Below are positions 8,476 through 17,246 of a stretch of DNA of 64,000 bases, one piece after another. The DNA comes from an uncultured Pseudomonadota bacterium (GTDB lineage: Bacteria; Bdellovibrionota_B; Oligoflexia; Oligoflexales; CAIYRB01): the NCBI GenBank assembly GCA_903928445.1, contig CAIYRB010000133.1:1-64000 (forward strand), written 5' to 3'. The position numbers were made by a program, and so were the translations under genes. The notes under the pieces were generated by a model. The model saw nothing but the letters and a program-made list of their open reading frames with translations. It was not told the origin of the DNA and did no database searches. Within the stretch, counting starts at the first letter, position 1. The number at the start of each line of letters is the position of its first letter.

Positions 8476-9468
8476 CTATTTGACGAGCATGTTCTTCACG
8501 ACCTCGCGCTCCTCGAGCAATTCCTTCGTTGTCTCGCCGATCTTTTTCTTGGCGAAATCACTCAGCTTGACGTCCTTGACGATCTCATAACCTTTGCCAT
8601 CGCCAAGCGAGCGAACGGGGAAGGAGAAGATCAGCCCTGCGGGTACGTCGTAGGCATTGCCGTCGCTGGCTACCGCCATAGAGAACCACTCTCCCGCAGG
8701 AGTTTTTCTCAGTAAATTTTTGATTTGGTCAATACAAGCTCCAGCAGCGGAAGCAGCGGAAGATTTGCCGCGCGCCGCAATAATCGCCGCGCCGCGCTTT
8801 TGCACCGTGGTGAAGAACTCACCCTCGAGCCAGGCCCGGTCCGTGATCACGTCGGTGACTCGACGGCCGCCGATCGTGGCATTTTCAAAGTCCGGAACCA
8901 TCGTCGAGCTGTGGTTGCCCCAGATCGCTAGGTTTTGAACCTCGCGGACGTCCACACCGGCTTTTTTCGCCAATTGATACTTGGCACGATTTTCATCGAG
9001 CATAGTCATCGCCGTAAAGCGGGTCGGAGCGATATCGCGGCAGTTGTGCTGGGCGATTAACGCATTGGTATTGCAGGGATTACCGACGACCACGACGTTG
9101 ACATTGCTGGCCGCCCTGGCCAAGGCCTTGCCTTGCCCAACGAAGATATGACCGTTGTCACGAATCAGGTCATTGCGTTCCATGCCAGGTCCACGCGGCT
9201 TGGAGCCAACCAAGAGGGCCCAGTTAACGCCCTCGAAGCCCTTTTCAGGAGTGTCATGAATCGTGATCTTCTTAAGGGTCTTAAAGGCGCAGTCCTCAAG
9301 CTCCATCGCCGTGCCTTCCGCGACTTTTGCGGCAGCAGGCAGCTCGACAAGATTCAGCTCTACAGGTGTATCAGCTCCGAAGACTTCCCCTGAAGCTAGG
9401 CGAAAGAGCAAACTGTAGCCGATCTGTCCCGCCGCTCCGGTGATGGCGACGCGTACTGGTTCTCTCAT
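8476..9468 (-). CDS. mdh: Malate dehydrogenase
   Basis: This NAD-dependent cytosolic enzyme of the TCA cycle oxidises malate to oxaloacetate. The 330-residue chain has the dinucleotide loop GAAGQIGYSLL, the mobile substrate loop SKPRGPGMERNDL, VVVGNPCNTNA and the catalytic histidine in IWGNHSS. The sequence type is the cytosolic/plant-like MDH group (type 2), not the LDH-like group. GGAGG seven bases before the ATG at 9468 sets the start; an in-frame TTG at 9483 lies within that ribosome binding site. No other TCA gene is adjacent. Confidence 0.95.
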   Translation of the reverse strand: MREPVRVAITGAAGQIGYSLLFRLASGEVFGADTPVELNLVELPAAAKVAEGTAMELEDCAFKTLKKITIHDTPEKGFEGVNWALLVGSKPRGPGMERNDLIRDNGHIFVGQGKALARAASNVNVVVVGNPCNTNALIAQHNCRDIAPTRFTAMTMLDENRAKYQLAKKAGVDVREVQNLAIWGNHSSTMVPDFENATIGGRRVTDVITDRAWLEGEFFTTVQKRGAAIIAARGKSSAASAAGACIDQIKNLLRKTPAGEWFSMAVASDGNAYDVPAGLIFSFPVRSLGDGKGYEIVKDVKLSDFAKKKIGETTKELLEEREVVKNMLVK

Positions 9469-9557
9469 GAAGATTCCTCCCAAAAATGGCTGTCAGATTG
9501 AATCGCAGCCGCGGGCTGCGATGAACACGGCTAAATCACGGACGATCCTCGTCCAAG

Positions 9558-10331
9558 CTACTCCGGATGATGCGCCTCAGTGGCCGGCTGGACCAGTACT
9601 AAGTGGCGAGCCTTCGCGGGAGAGAGCTTGGCGAGGCCTGCAGCCAATGGGTCACCAGTCTTGTTAATGCCCCAAAACTCCTCACTGGGCTTGTAATCCG
9701 GCACCTGCGACCAATGCAACGGCTTACCTTGGAAGATAAAGTGCAGCACCTTGACTTTGCGGCTGGTCGACAGCTGATCGCGGCAAGTCTTACAACTGAT
9801 GACATCCTTGGCGGCGCCATCGAGTCGAACCCTTACTTCGGCAAAGCGCTCAACGATCACCGGCCGCGAACAAAAATAACAACCCGTCACCTTCAGGCCA
9901 GACTTACCGTGACCTTGGGCCTCACCTATGAACAGCTCATTGAGATTCGGCTCCTCGCCACGGCTGATGGCTGCAAAAGCCTTGGTGATCCGCGCAACTC
10001 GCTGGCGACAATCCTTGACGAGAAAGACCGCTGCATCAAGGGTGCCGAGATCGGTGCCAAATGGGGGAATTTTGCGCATCGCACCAAGCAGAGTCTCGAG
10101 GATACGCAGAGTACCCTCGCAATAATCCAAAAGCCGGGGCTCCTTGACTTGGTGGACCTGCAAACCAAGCTGGTTAACGTTCGTCGTCACCAGCTCCAGC
10201 TGCGCCACTAGCTGGATAAACCGGCGCCGGTATGCCTTCGCGCCAGAGGCCTGCCGGCGCTGATGCACACCGTGCAAAGCGAGCAAGGTAGCTCCAATCA
10301 ATCCGGCCGCAATAAGAGGTACCCACCACAT
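9558..10331 (-). CDS. Membrane-anchored protein with four-cysteine zinc-ribbon-like motif
   Basis: The 257-residue protein begins with a single membrane helix (WWVPLIAAGLIGATLLALHG). A charged helical region of about 100 residues follows, with coiled-coil character (QLELVTTNVNQLG). A pair of cysteine pairs, GCYFCSRP and SCKTCRDQL, comes next, spaced as in a zinc ribbon, then a basic tail. GGAAG ahead of the ATG at 10331 supports this start over one 13 codons upstream. I do not recognise the family. The ribbon would face the cytoplasm or periplasm depending on topology, which the sequence does not settle. Confidence 0.65.
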   Translation of the reverse strand: MWWVPLIAAGLIGATLLALHGVHQRRQASGAKAYRRRFIQLVAQLELVTTNVNQLGLQVHQVKEPRLLDYCEGTLRILETLLGAMRKIPPFGTDLGTLDAAVFLVKDCRQRVARITKAFAAISRGEEPNLNELFIGEAQGHGKSGLKVTGCYFCSRPVIVERFAEVRVRLDGAAKDVISCKTCRDQLSTSRKVKVLHFIFQGKPLHWSQVPDYKPSEEFWGINKTGDPLAAGLAKLSPAKARHLVLVQPATEAHHPE

Positions 10332-10509
10332 GCAGACTTCCGCCGCTTCATCGCTCCTAACGCCCAACACACGTCGCCGCGATCATAGCAGACCAAAGCC
10401 CCCCGAGTCGATCCACAGCCACCTCTTACCGCCCCGCAACTCCTGGCAAATCCGCTTCTTTCTCAGCGCCGACAAAAAAGGCCTAAAGCACGACGCAAAG
10501 TAAGCCGAG

Positions 10510-10528
10510 ACTGACAACGGAGGTCAGT
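10510..10528 (+). promoter_or_regulatory. Hairpin displaying a ribosome binding site
   Basis: ACTGAC (10510-10515) and GTCAGT (10523-10528) pair perfectly around a seven-base loop containing CGGAG, the ribosome binding site of the gene at 10532. The stem would expose the site in its loop rather than bury it. Confidence 0.35.
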
Positions 10529-10531
10529 ATC

Positions 10532-10741
10532 ATGGCTAATGCAGGAATGGGCGTCGCCTATGAAACCCAGCGGGTGGTGTTCGCTAAAATCCAGCGCACC
10601 TACCGCGAGTACTTGGCGCTTTACCAATCGATCAATAACGGCTCGCTCGAGGGCGCCACGACCTTTGATGTGTTTTACCTGCGCATGACCTACTACAGTA
10701 AGTACCAAGACCGGCGCAATTTCGGCCATTCGGGATACTGA
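10532..10741 (+). CDS. Small conserved-looking protein, unknown function
   Basis: The 69-residue product is rich in Tyr and Arg (FAKIQRTYREYLALYQ; YLRMTYYSKYQDRR), amphipathic, with no signal peptide or cysteine. The ATG has GGAGG eight bases upstream, inside the loop of a small hairpin, which argues for real translation. It precedes the MBL-fold gene at 10854 by 112 bases on the same strand and may be cotranscribed. No family is recognised. Confidence 0.55.
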   Translation: MANAGMGVAYETQRVVFAKIQRTYREYLALYQSINNGSLEGATTFDVFYLRMTYYSKYQDRRNFGHSGY

Positions 10742-10853
10742 AAAACTGCCCGATATTTTTCAGCAAACTCGATAACTTGACGCGAGCTCTGGCGTCTAAT
10801 ATAAGCAAGACCATGTTAAAAAACTGTCTGTGCTGGTCTGAGGCCTTGCGAGG

Positions 10854-11861
10854 GTGACGAAGAAGAGCGGAGTTAAATCCAGCACCATGCAAGTCAAACA
10901 GACCGACGACGGGCTGCATCTGGCTAACTCCATCCTATGGCTGGACGCTCAGGACAGTGGGGATCTCTCCTTTCTTTCCGCGGCTTCGACGACGTTCCAC
11001 CCGAAAGTCCCCCAGGTCATCGCGACCGAGGAAACGATCAAAATCCTCGAGGCCTTCCGCAAAAAGCCCAATGCTCTGAAGTGCCAATATAACCGTCCTT
11101 TCTCCATCGGCAGACTACGGATCGAGTTGCTGCCGTCGGGATCAGTACTCGGTGGCGCCTCGCTTTTTGTCGAGACAGACCAAGGCAAATTGCTATACGC
11201 GCCTCAGCTGCAACCGCATCGGATCCCGACCGTGCGCGCCATGCAGCTGAAAAAGGCGCAGGTTTTAGTGCTCGGGGCAGCGCATCCAGACCCCAGCCAG
11301 TCGATGCCCAACCGTAAGCGCGAAAAAGACCGGCTGCTGGAGACCATCCAGAGCATGATCAAGCACGGCGTCTACCCGGTGTTACTTTGCGAAACGATCG
11401 GCACCGCCCAGGAGTTGACCAAGTTACTGAGCGACCACGAGGTCCCGGTCGCGGTCCACGACTCAATCTTCAAGGTCAACAACATCTACGAGGACTACGG
11501 CTCACGTCTGGGCTCCTACACGAAATACTCGCGTAAATATGCCAAACAAAAAGTGACCGTGTTTCCGCTGCCGACGAAAGCCGGCTCCGCCTTGCCACCG
11601 AGCCTACCGGACGTGCCGATTTTGTGCGTCGAAAGCACCTCTGAAGCGCGAACGACCCTCAGCGGCTGCCGACAACAAACCGAACGATTTCATCTAAATT
11701 TAACCTGCGACGGCCCTGACATGCGCGAAGTGATCGCCGCCGTCAGCCCAAAAGAGCTATATATTTTGGGTCCTTACGCAAAAAGATACGTGCAGGAACT
11801 CGACGGCATCTGCCCGGTGATCAAGCCGCTCTTCGTCAACGACCAACCCACCCTTTTCTAA
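10854..11861 (+). CDS. Metallo-beta-lactamase-fold protein lacking metal ligands (exonuclease-like pseudoenzyme)
   Basis: The 335-residue chain follows the layout of ligase-associated DNA exonucleases and beta-CASP MBL proteins: LHLANSILWLDAQ start, LPSGSVLGGASLFVE where the family has PAGHxLGSAQ, and CETIGTAQEL where it has a GKAQ helix. The HxHxDH motif is replaced by SAASTTFH (42-49), the GH motif by GS (96-97), and the GD motif by APQ (116-118). It is therefore unlikely to bind the two metals. GTG 10854 (GAGG upstream) or ATG 10887 may start it. Neighbours are unknown genes and ftsK. Confidence 0.72.
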   Translation: MTKKSGVKSSTMQVKQTDDGLHLANSILWLDAQDSGDLSFLSAASTTFHPKVPQVIATEETIKILEAFRKKPNALKCQYNRPFSIGRLRIELLPSGSVLGGASLFVETDQGKLLYAPQLQPHRIPTVRAMQLKKAQVLVLGAAHPDPSQSMPNRKREKDRLLETIQSMIKHGVYPVLLCETIGTAQELTKLLSDHEVPVAVHDSIFKVNNIYEDYGSRLGSYTKYSRKYAKQKVTVFPLPTKAGSALPPSLPDVPILCVESTSEARTTLSGCRQQTERFHLNLTCDGPDMREVIAAVSPKELYILGPYAKRYVQELDGICPVIKPLFVNDQPTLF

Positions 11862-12080
11862 TGGACAACCGTCTAACTTTTAGACAGGGCTGATGGCCTC
11901 GTCAGGGGTGGTGCTGTCGTCAAATTGGCAGCTTAAGCCTCCAAGTCATCCGACAGCGGAGGTGGCCTGGGAGTTGCAAAGGGCTCAACGACTCTCGGTT
12001 CCTCCCCAGAACCGAACCCTCTCCCCGCTGTCGCTGATGATCCTTCCTTCCCCCCCCCTGCTGCTGGAGCCCGAACTAAG

Positions 12081-12443
12081 ATGTATTCCCCCTCGTCATC
12101 CGCCGTCCTTGAAAACATGATTCAGTCAAATTACCCTGGCCTTAACCTCCCACCTCTTTGGCAGGTCATCTACCAGGAGGCCGTACGCGGACATCACCTG
12201 TTGTTTCGCAAGGTCGATATCGACCGGTTCGATCGCGCCATCAACGGTATCGATGTCTGGATCAACGAAACCCTTTCCGACTCACTCGAAGAAGTCGCCG
12301 TGACCATCGTTGCCTGCAATGAACTCCAAGACATGATCAACATCATCGACGCCTTGGCCGAAGCCGAGCGCCGCAACCTCTATATCTTCTACCGACGGAT
12401 CCTCTGGATGTGGCAAAACTACGCCAAGAACCAGCTGAACTAA
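12081..12443 (+). CDS. Protein of unknown function upstream of ftsK
   Basis: The 120-residue product is mostly helical by pattern (VDIDRFDRAINGIDVWINETLSDSLEEVAVTIV, then DALAEAERRNLYIFYRRILWMWQNY), soluble, with no signal peptide. GGAG lies 11 bases before the ATG; ATG 12117 is an alternative. The frame stays open upstream back to a stop at 11934, encoding a Pro/Ser-rich stretch without a normal start codon, and a run of nine C (12050-12058) sits in it. A strong terminator follows directly. No family is recognised. Confidence 0.6.
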   Translation: MYSPSSSAVLENMIQSNYPGLNLPPLWQVIYQEAVRGHHLLFRKVDIDRFDRAINGIDVWINETLSDSLEEVAVTIVACNELQDMINIIDALAEAERRNLYIFYRRILWMWQNYAKNQLN

Positions 12444-12475
12444 TCGCTATTTAAACCGTCCAAATGCACCTGAGT

Positions 12476-12510
12476 CCCCTGACCGGCAACCCTGGTCAGG
12501 GGATTTTTTT
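12476..12510 (+). terminator. Rho-independent terminator
   Basis: CCCCTGACC and GGTCAGGGG pair around a short loop and are followed by ATTTTTTT. It closes the unknown-gene group starting at 10532 and separates it from ftsK. Confidence 0.9.
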
Positions 12511-12634
12511 GTGCAAATACTGCCTAGCTCCGGTATGATTGGAGGACGCCTCTGTGTCCAAGATCCTTCCGCCTCCAGTTAGCTTCCCGCTTTACCGCAC
12601 CATATTTCAGACGATTCAAAATCGGAGCCTTCGC

Positions 12635-14998
12635 ATGCCAAAAGCCGCCGATGGGCCTTGTCCCACGCCGCGCCGCGCGTCCCCTAGTCTCGCTCGTCTC
12701 CCTCGTCTTTGGCTTCGACCCTTTGATCTGGCGTTGGCCCATGAGCGCGAGCTGCTCTTGGTCGCTACGCTGGGGCTAGCTGGCCTCTACTACACGGGCT
12801 TGGCAAGCTTTGCACCGCTCGACCCGTCCTGGCTGGCGGTGGCTGTGCCTGCGGCGCAGGCGGAGAATCTCGCTGGTACCTTCGGAGCAAATCTCGCCAG
12901 TGCTGCCGTTTACAGCTTTGGTATGGTCGCATGGCTGCTGCCAACGCCCTTTTTAACCGTGGTGCTTCTCTTGGTGTGGCGCCGGCCACGGGCCCTGGCG
13001 CTGTCTCGACACATCGGATGGATTCTTGGGCTTGGTGGGCTCTGCGCGATCGTCGCCATCCGCATGCCGATGATCGCCTGGGCTGGCTTTGACCTACCCA
13101 GCGGCGGCTGGCTCGGCACCGCGCTGGCTGATAACCTGCTGCGCTGGTTTGGCCGAGTCGGTGGTTGGATTGCGCTACTCACCATCACCTTGTGTTCGGC
13201 GCTCATGGTTAGCCGCCGCAGCTTGTTTGCCGGCACAGTGCGTCGCCTGCGAGGCCTCATGACCAGCTTTCAGTCATCCATGGTAGAAGGCCCCAACCCA
13301 GACGTTGCGGCCGAGCAGCACAGCCACGTGCCTAGCCTCTTTGCTGCGCAAGAGGTGCCAGCAGTCACCTTGCCTCAGGCTGGCGTTGAGCCCTGGTCAC
13401 GAGAACCAGTAATCACGGCAAAACCTGGTCTTTTTACCGGCAAAGTCCCAGCTATGTTCGCACCGCGAGCAGAGGCAACCACAGCGCCCAACGACTCCCC
13501 ATCGCCAAAGCCACGCTATGCGCCACCTCCACTGTCTGTATTCAATCACGCCGATCCGCATAGCGCTGCGCAAATAAATCCTCGCGACTTGGAGCTCACC
13601 GCCCAGCTTTTGATTAAGACCTTTGACGACTTTGGCGTCCATGGTGAAGTGGTAGGGTATCAACCTGGACCGGTCGTCACGGTCTTTGAGTTTCAACCAG
13701 AAGCTGGCGTAAAGCAGTCCAAAGTCGTCGGACTGATCGACGACTTAGCTTTGGCGCTCAAGGTCGATTCGATCTTTATCCACCCGGTCCGTGGCAAGCG
13801 AGCACTTGGTGTTCAAGTGCCAAATACCAAGCGCGAAACGGTGCACCTTGGCGATATTTTAAACACCGCCTCGTTCAAAGACGCGGGGTCGCCACTTACT
13901 TTTGGGATGGGCAAAACCATCAATGGCCAGCCGATGTGCGCCGACCTTGCGTCGATGCCACACTTGCTCATGGCCGGTGCCACTGGCTCTGGCAAGTCAG
14001 TCGGCATCAATGCTCTACTTTGCAGCATCATCATGAAAGCTGCCCCAGAAGATGTCCGGATGATCCTCGTCGATCCGAAAATGCTGGAACTATCGATCTA
14101 TGAAGGGATCCCCCACCTGCTGATGCCGGTGATCACAGAACCTACCAAGGCCTCCTTGGCGCTGCAGTGGGCGGCTGCGGAAATGGAGCGCCGCTACAAG
14201 CTGATGCAGCACGCCAGCGTGCGCAATATCTCAGGCTTCAATGAGTTTTGGGCTAAAGCTAGCACAGAACGCCGCAACCAACTTCGCGAAGCCGTCGGCG
14301 ACGAGACTGAGTCTACCGATAAATTGCCGTATATATTGCTCGTCATCGACGAACTTGCTGATCTCATGATGACCGCCCCCAAAGATGTCGAATCCTCCAT
14401 ACAGCGCCTGGCGCAAAAGGCTCGCGCCAGCGGGATCCATATGGTTTTGGCGACTCAACGTCCCTCCGTAGACATCATCACCGGCGTCATCAAGGCCAAT
14501 CTACCCTGCCGCATTGCCTTCCAGGTCGTGAGCAAACACGATAGTCGCACCATATTGGACCTCATTGGCGCCGAAAAACTCCTCGGCAAGGGGGATATGC
14601 TCCTACAGCGACCAGGGATCGGCCGCCTGGAGCGCCTCCAGGGCGCCTTGATCACCGACGAGGAAGTGCTAAACCTCGTCGCCACGGTCAAGGCCTCGTC
14701 GCCAGTGCGCTATGATGATTCCATCATCGCTTGGATCGACGACGAGTTCGCCCGCAAAAAAGACGGCAACGGCAAAGAGGACGAAACCCAGATTGCCATG
14801 GACGACGATCCAAAATGGGACGAGGCGGTCAGCATCGGCCAAACCCACGGCGTGGTGAGCGCCTCGTTTCTTCAGCGCCACCTTAAGATCGGCTATAATC
14901 GCGCAGCACGCATCGTCGAATTCATGGAGTCGCGAGGACTGGTGGACCGCGCCGATGGCGCCAAGCCAAGAAAATGGCTCGGCCACCTCCCAGGCTAA
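12635..14998 (+). CDS. ftsK: DNA translocase FtsK/SpoIIIE
   Basis: This septum-bound motor pumps chromosomal DNA and resolves dimers at division. The 787-residue chain has four N-terminal membrane helices (within about 45-190), a Pro/Ala-rich linker, the RecA-like motor with Walker A GATGSGKS at about 448-455 and Walker B LLVIDELADLMM, and a C-terminal winged-helix gamma domain (SFLQRHLKIGYNRAARIVEFME) that reads KOPS-type polar sites. GGAG seven bases before the ATG at 12635 fits better than an upstream TTG at 12539. It overlaps the convergent glycosyltransferase by four bases. Confidence 0.95.
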   Translation: MPKAADGPCPTPRRASPSLARLPRLWLRPFDLALAHERELLLVATLGLAGLYYTGLASFAPLDPSWLAVAVPAAQAENLAGTFGANLASAAVYSFGMVAWLLPTPFLTVVLLLVWRRPRALALSRHIGWILGLGGLCAIVAIRMPMIAWAGFDLPSGGWLGTALADNLLRWFGRVGGWIALLTITLCSALMVSRRSLFAGTVRRLRGLMTSFQSSMVEGPNPDVAAEQHSHVPSLFAAQEVPAVTLPQAGVEPWSREPVITAKPGLFTGKVPAMFAPRAEATTAPNDSPSPKPRYAPPPLSVFNHADPHSAAQINPRDLELTAQLLIKTFDDFGVHGEVVGYQPGPVVTVFEFQPEAGVKQSKVVGLIDDLALALKVDSIFIHPVRGKRALGVQVPNTKRETVHLGDILNTASFKDAGSPLTFGMGKTINGQPMCADLASMPHLLMAGATGSGKSVGINALLCSIIMKAAPEDVRMILVDPKMLELSIYEGIPHLLMPVITEPTKASLALQWAAAEMERRYKLMQHASVRNISGFNEFWAKASTERRNQLREAVGDETESTDKLPYILLVIDELADLMMTAPKDVESSIQRLAQKARASGIHMVLATQRPSVDIITGVIKANLPCRIAFQVVSKHDSRTILDLIGAEKLLGKGDMLLQRPGIGRLERLQGALITDEEVLNLVATVKASSPVRYDDSIIAWIDDEFARKKDGNGKEDETQIAMDDDPKWDEAVSIGQTHGVVSASFLQRHLKIGYNRAARIVEFMESRGLVDRADGAKPRKWLGHLPG

Positions 14999-16077
14999 AG
15001 CCGGCGTAAGGTGTTGGTCAAAGCGTTCGCCATCGCCTCAAGCGAAAAGTGCCGGCGCGCGGTCATTGCCCTGCGTACCTTTGCTTCCGCGCCTTCTGTG
15101 ACACTTAGCTGGACCCAGTGACGAAAGGCGTCAATCATGTCGCCGTTGCTCATCTCACCGAGACTAAACCCCGCTCCAGGGAATAGCACTTCTTCAAGAG
15201 AGCCTACGCCGGACACGGCCACAGGCGTCCCGCAGAGTAAGAACTCCTCGGCAACCCGGCAGATCAGCTCTGAGCCGAGGCTTGGAATGACGCCGAGGCA
15301 TGCCGACGACAAGACGGCGGGGACATCATCGACGCGGCGGGCCGTTACCACAACGTCGCTTCCCCAGCGCAGGCCATTGGCCAGGACACAGTCCTCGAGC
15401 TCCGCGAGCGATAGGTTGGCAGCCTCACCAATGATATGCAAACAAGGGCGCGGGGTTTCACTTTCCCACGCCGCAAGGAGTAGAGCAAAACGCCCGATCA
15501 TCGCCTGATGCCCTTTGACCGGATCCAAACGACCAAAGATCAACAGCTCTGGACGCGCCCGAGGCGGAAGAATATCCAAGGACCTGCAATAGCGATCGGC
15601 GTCACACCCCAAAGGCACCGATACAACTGGCTGCCAAGGACGAAGAAGCCTTACCGCCGCGGCTAAGGTCTCGCTTGGCGTCACAATCAGATCGACATGC
15701 CGATGCGCCAAGCGATGGCGCGCCGCATGAAACGGCTTGGGGCTCAGGGCTTGACCCTGAAAACGCAACACCTTGGCCGGATGGACCGCCTTCAGGAAGC
15801 CAGCAAGAAAGGTTTCCGGTCCGCCGTAGGTTATGATGATGTCTGGCGGGTTCTTACGCATAAGAGCCAGCAACTCGAGCAGTCCACGCCAGGTGAAATC
15901 GCGAACCGTCCGCGTCGGCAGTAAGGCCGCGGCGCGGGTGGCCGCGGGCGTTCCAAGCTTGGCGATAAAGAGCGTGTCAAAACCGGCAAGAGCCAAGGCG
16001 CGCGCGGCATTGACGGCGTATTCCGTAATCGCACTATTCCAGCGGTTGGAACAAAGATGCCAGATCGACAGCGACAT
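14995..16077 (-). CDS. GT4-family glycosyltransferase
   Basis: The 360-residue protein has two Rossmann halves: an N-terminal acceptor domain (WHLCSNRWNSAITEYAVNAARALALAGFD) and a C-terminal donor domain with LLIFGRLDPVKGH and a nucleotide-sugar site around EEFLLCGTPVAVSGVGSLEEVL. GT4 enzymes retain anomeric configuration; donor and acceptor cannot be read here. It starts two bases after the GT2 gene, so the two are coupled, most likely in LPS core or another envelope glycan. Confidence 0.85.
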   Translation of the reverse strand: MSLSIWHLCSNRWNSAITEYAVNAARALALAGFDTLFIAKLGTPAATRAAALLPTRTVRDFTWRGLLELLALMRKNPPDIIITYGGPETFLAGFLKAVHPAKVLRFQGQALSPKPFHAARHRLAHRHVDLIVTPSETLAAAVRLLRPWQPVVSVPLGCDADRYCRSLDILPPRARPELLIFGRLDPVKGHQAMIGRFALLLAAWESETPRPCLHIIGEAANLSLAELEDCVLANGLRWGSDVVVTARRVDDVPAVLSSACLGVIPSLGSELICRVAEEFLLCGTPVAVSGVGSLEEVLFPGAGFSLGEMSNGDMIDAFRHWVQLSVTEGAEAKVRRAMTARRHFSLEAMANALTNTLRRL

Positions 16078-16079
16078 GG

Positions 16080-16886
16080 TCAGACGGACCCCTTCTCGCC
16101 GCTACCGGCAATCGCCGCGAGTTCTTTAAATTTTGCGTACTTCACGAAGGCATAAAGGCTGCTGATCAATGCGTAAACGTAGCCCGGATAGCCATCAAGA
16201 CAGCCTAAACGCAGGACATAGCGATAGAAAAAATCTACCCAAGGTCGAAGCACCAGCACCGCAGCCATCGGCTGCGACCGACCCATTCGCTGGTGATTGG
16301 CCGCAATCCGACTGGTGTAGTCATTGAACCTACGAAAGTAGTCGGTGAGATCAGCATAGCTGAAATGAAGCGCCTCCCCTGGCATCTGCCCGATCAGGCC
16401 GGTTAGGTTTAAGCTCTCATGAATGTCCGACTCAAAGCGCGCGTGTCCACGGCGAAACAAGCGAATCGGCCTATCTACTGCCTTACCAAAACGCAGCGGC
16501 CGGCCAAGAAACACCAGCCGACGCTTTAATCGGTAAGCCGCAATGGCCGTAGCTGGCAGCTCCTCTGCGCTAGCAGTCAACCGCGACAAGGCTGCCGCGG
16601 CAGCTGCATTTAAGACTTCATCAGCGTCGAGAGAAAGGATCCACGGCCGTGTCGCCAGGTCGATCGCAGCGTTCTTTTGCTCGGCAAAATTGGTAAACGT
16701 CCGACTCGCCACCTGGGCGCCAAAGGCCTCGGCCAGAGGGCGGGTGCGGTCGGTGCTTCCTGAGTCTAGGACGATGATCTCAACACCAGGAGGCAAAGCC
16801 TGCAAGCAAAGCCCGATCCTTTCCTCCTCATTATACGTTATGATCACGACAGAGAGGTTCGGAGCCACCGTTGCCGGGTGTTGCAT
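16080..16886 (-). CDS. GT2-family glycosyltransferase (WaaE/KdtX-like)
   Basis: The 268-residue protein opens with the GT-A fold signature LSVVIITYNEEERI and has DSGSTDRT and the catalytic-metal region LSLDADEVL. FAEQKNAAIDLA between them and a C-terminal hydrophobic tail (YRYVLRLGCLDGYPG) are typical of WaaE/KdtX-type LPS inner-core transferases. A Shine-Dalgarno AAAGG lies in the stop codon region of the preceding small gene. It is the middle gene of a three-gene unit ending with the GT4 gene. The LPS role is inferred from family. Confidence 0.83.
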   Translation of the reverse strand: MQHPATVAPNLSVVIITYNEEERIGLCLQALPPGVEIIVLDSGSTDRTRPLAEAFGAQVASRTFTNFAEQKNAAIDLATRPWILSLDADEVLNAAAAAALSRLTASAEELPATAIAAYRLKRRLVFLGRPLRFGKAVDRPIRLFRRGHARFESDIHESLNLTGLIGQMPGEALHFSYADLTDYFRRFNDYTSRIAANHQRMGRSQPMAAVLVLRPWVDFFYRYVLRLGCLDGYPGYVYALISSLYAFVKYAKFKELAAIAGSGEKGSV

Positions 16887-16895
16887 GACAACCTT

Positions 16896-17246
16896 TTACT
16901 GGGCAAAGGATGCCGCCCATTGCACGCTGCTATTGCGGTTTTCCACGTCCACGATCACCGGGTAGCCCTTGCGAATGGTCTGGTTCTTTTGAACGATCGA
17001 CACCATCGCATAGCTGCCGCGGCGCTTGGTGATCCGGCCAGACGCGATCACTCGCGCCTTCTCGTTCATCACCTTGACGCGGTCGCCAATGATGCCATCT
17101 TCGACTTTGACCACACACTTTTCACCACTTGCCGAGCAATTATAGACACTAGCGGCATCCGCGGAGGCGGACAACAGAAAAGCACCCAAGCTCAACACCA
17201 GCCTTTTGCGAGCCACGCTCGCCGTCCATCCATGCATCCACTTCAT
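16896..17246 (-). CDS. Small exported beta-domain protein, unknown function
   Basis: The 116-residue product has a signal peptide (KRLVLSLGAFLLSASADA|ASV), two cysteines close together (NCSASGEKC), and a beta-rich domain with pattern GDRVKVMNEKARVIASGRITKRRGSYAMVSI ending in an IRKGYPV motif. The same pattern recurs at the N-terminus of the protein at 30976. AAAGG nine bases before the ATG at 17246 supports the start. It is the first gene of a unit with the two glycosyltransferases, its stop lying only nine bases before the GT2 ATG. Confidence 0.6.
   Translation of the reverse strand: MKWMHGWTASVARKRLVLSLGAFLLSASADAASVYNCSASGEKCVVKVEDGIIGDRVKVMNEKARVIASGRITKRRGSYAMVSIVQKNQTIRKGYPVIVDVENRNSSVQWAASFAQ

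Noticed and set aside
11893-12120. Separate 75-residue plus-strand gene
   Set aside because: Low-complexity Pro/Leu/Ser content, weak start signal, and overlap with the better-supported frame at 12081; kept only as part of the C9 tract observation.
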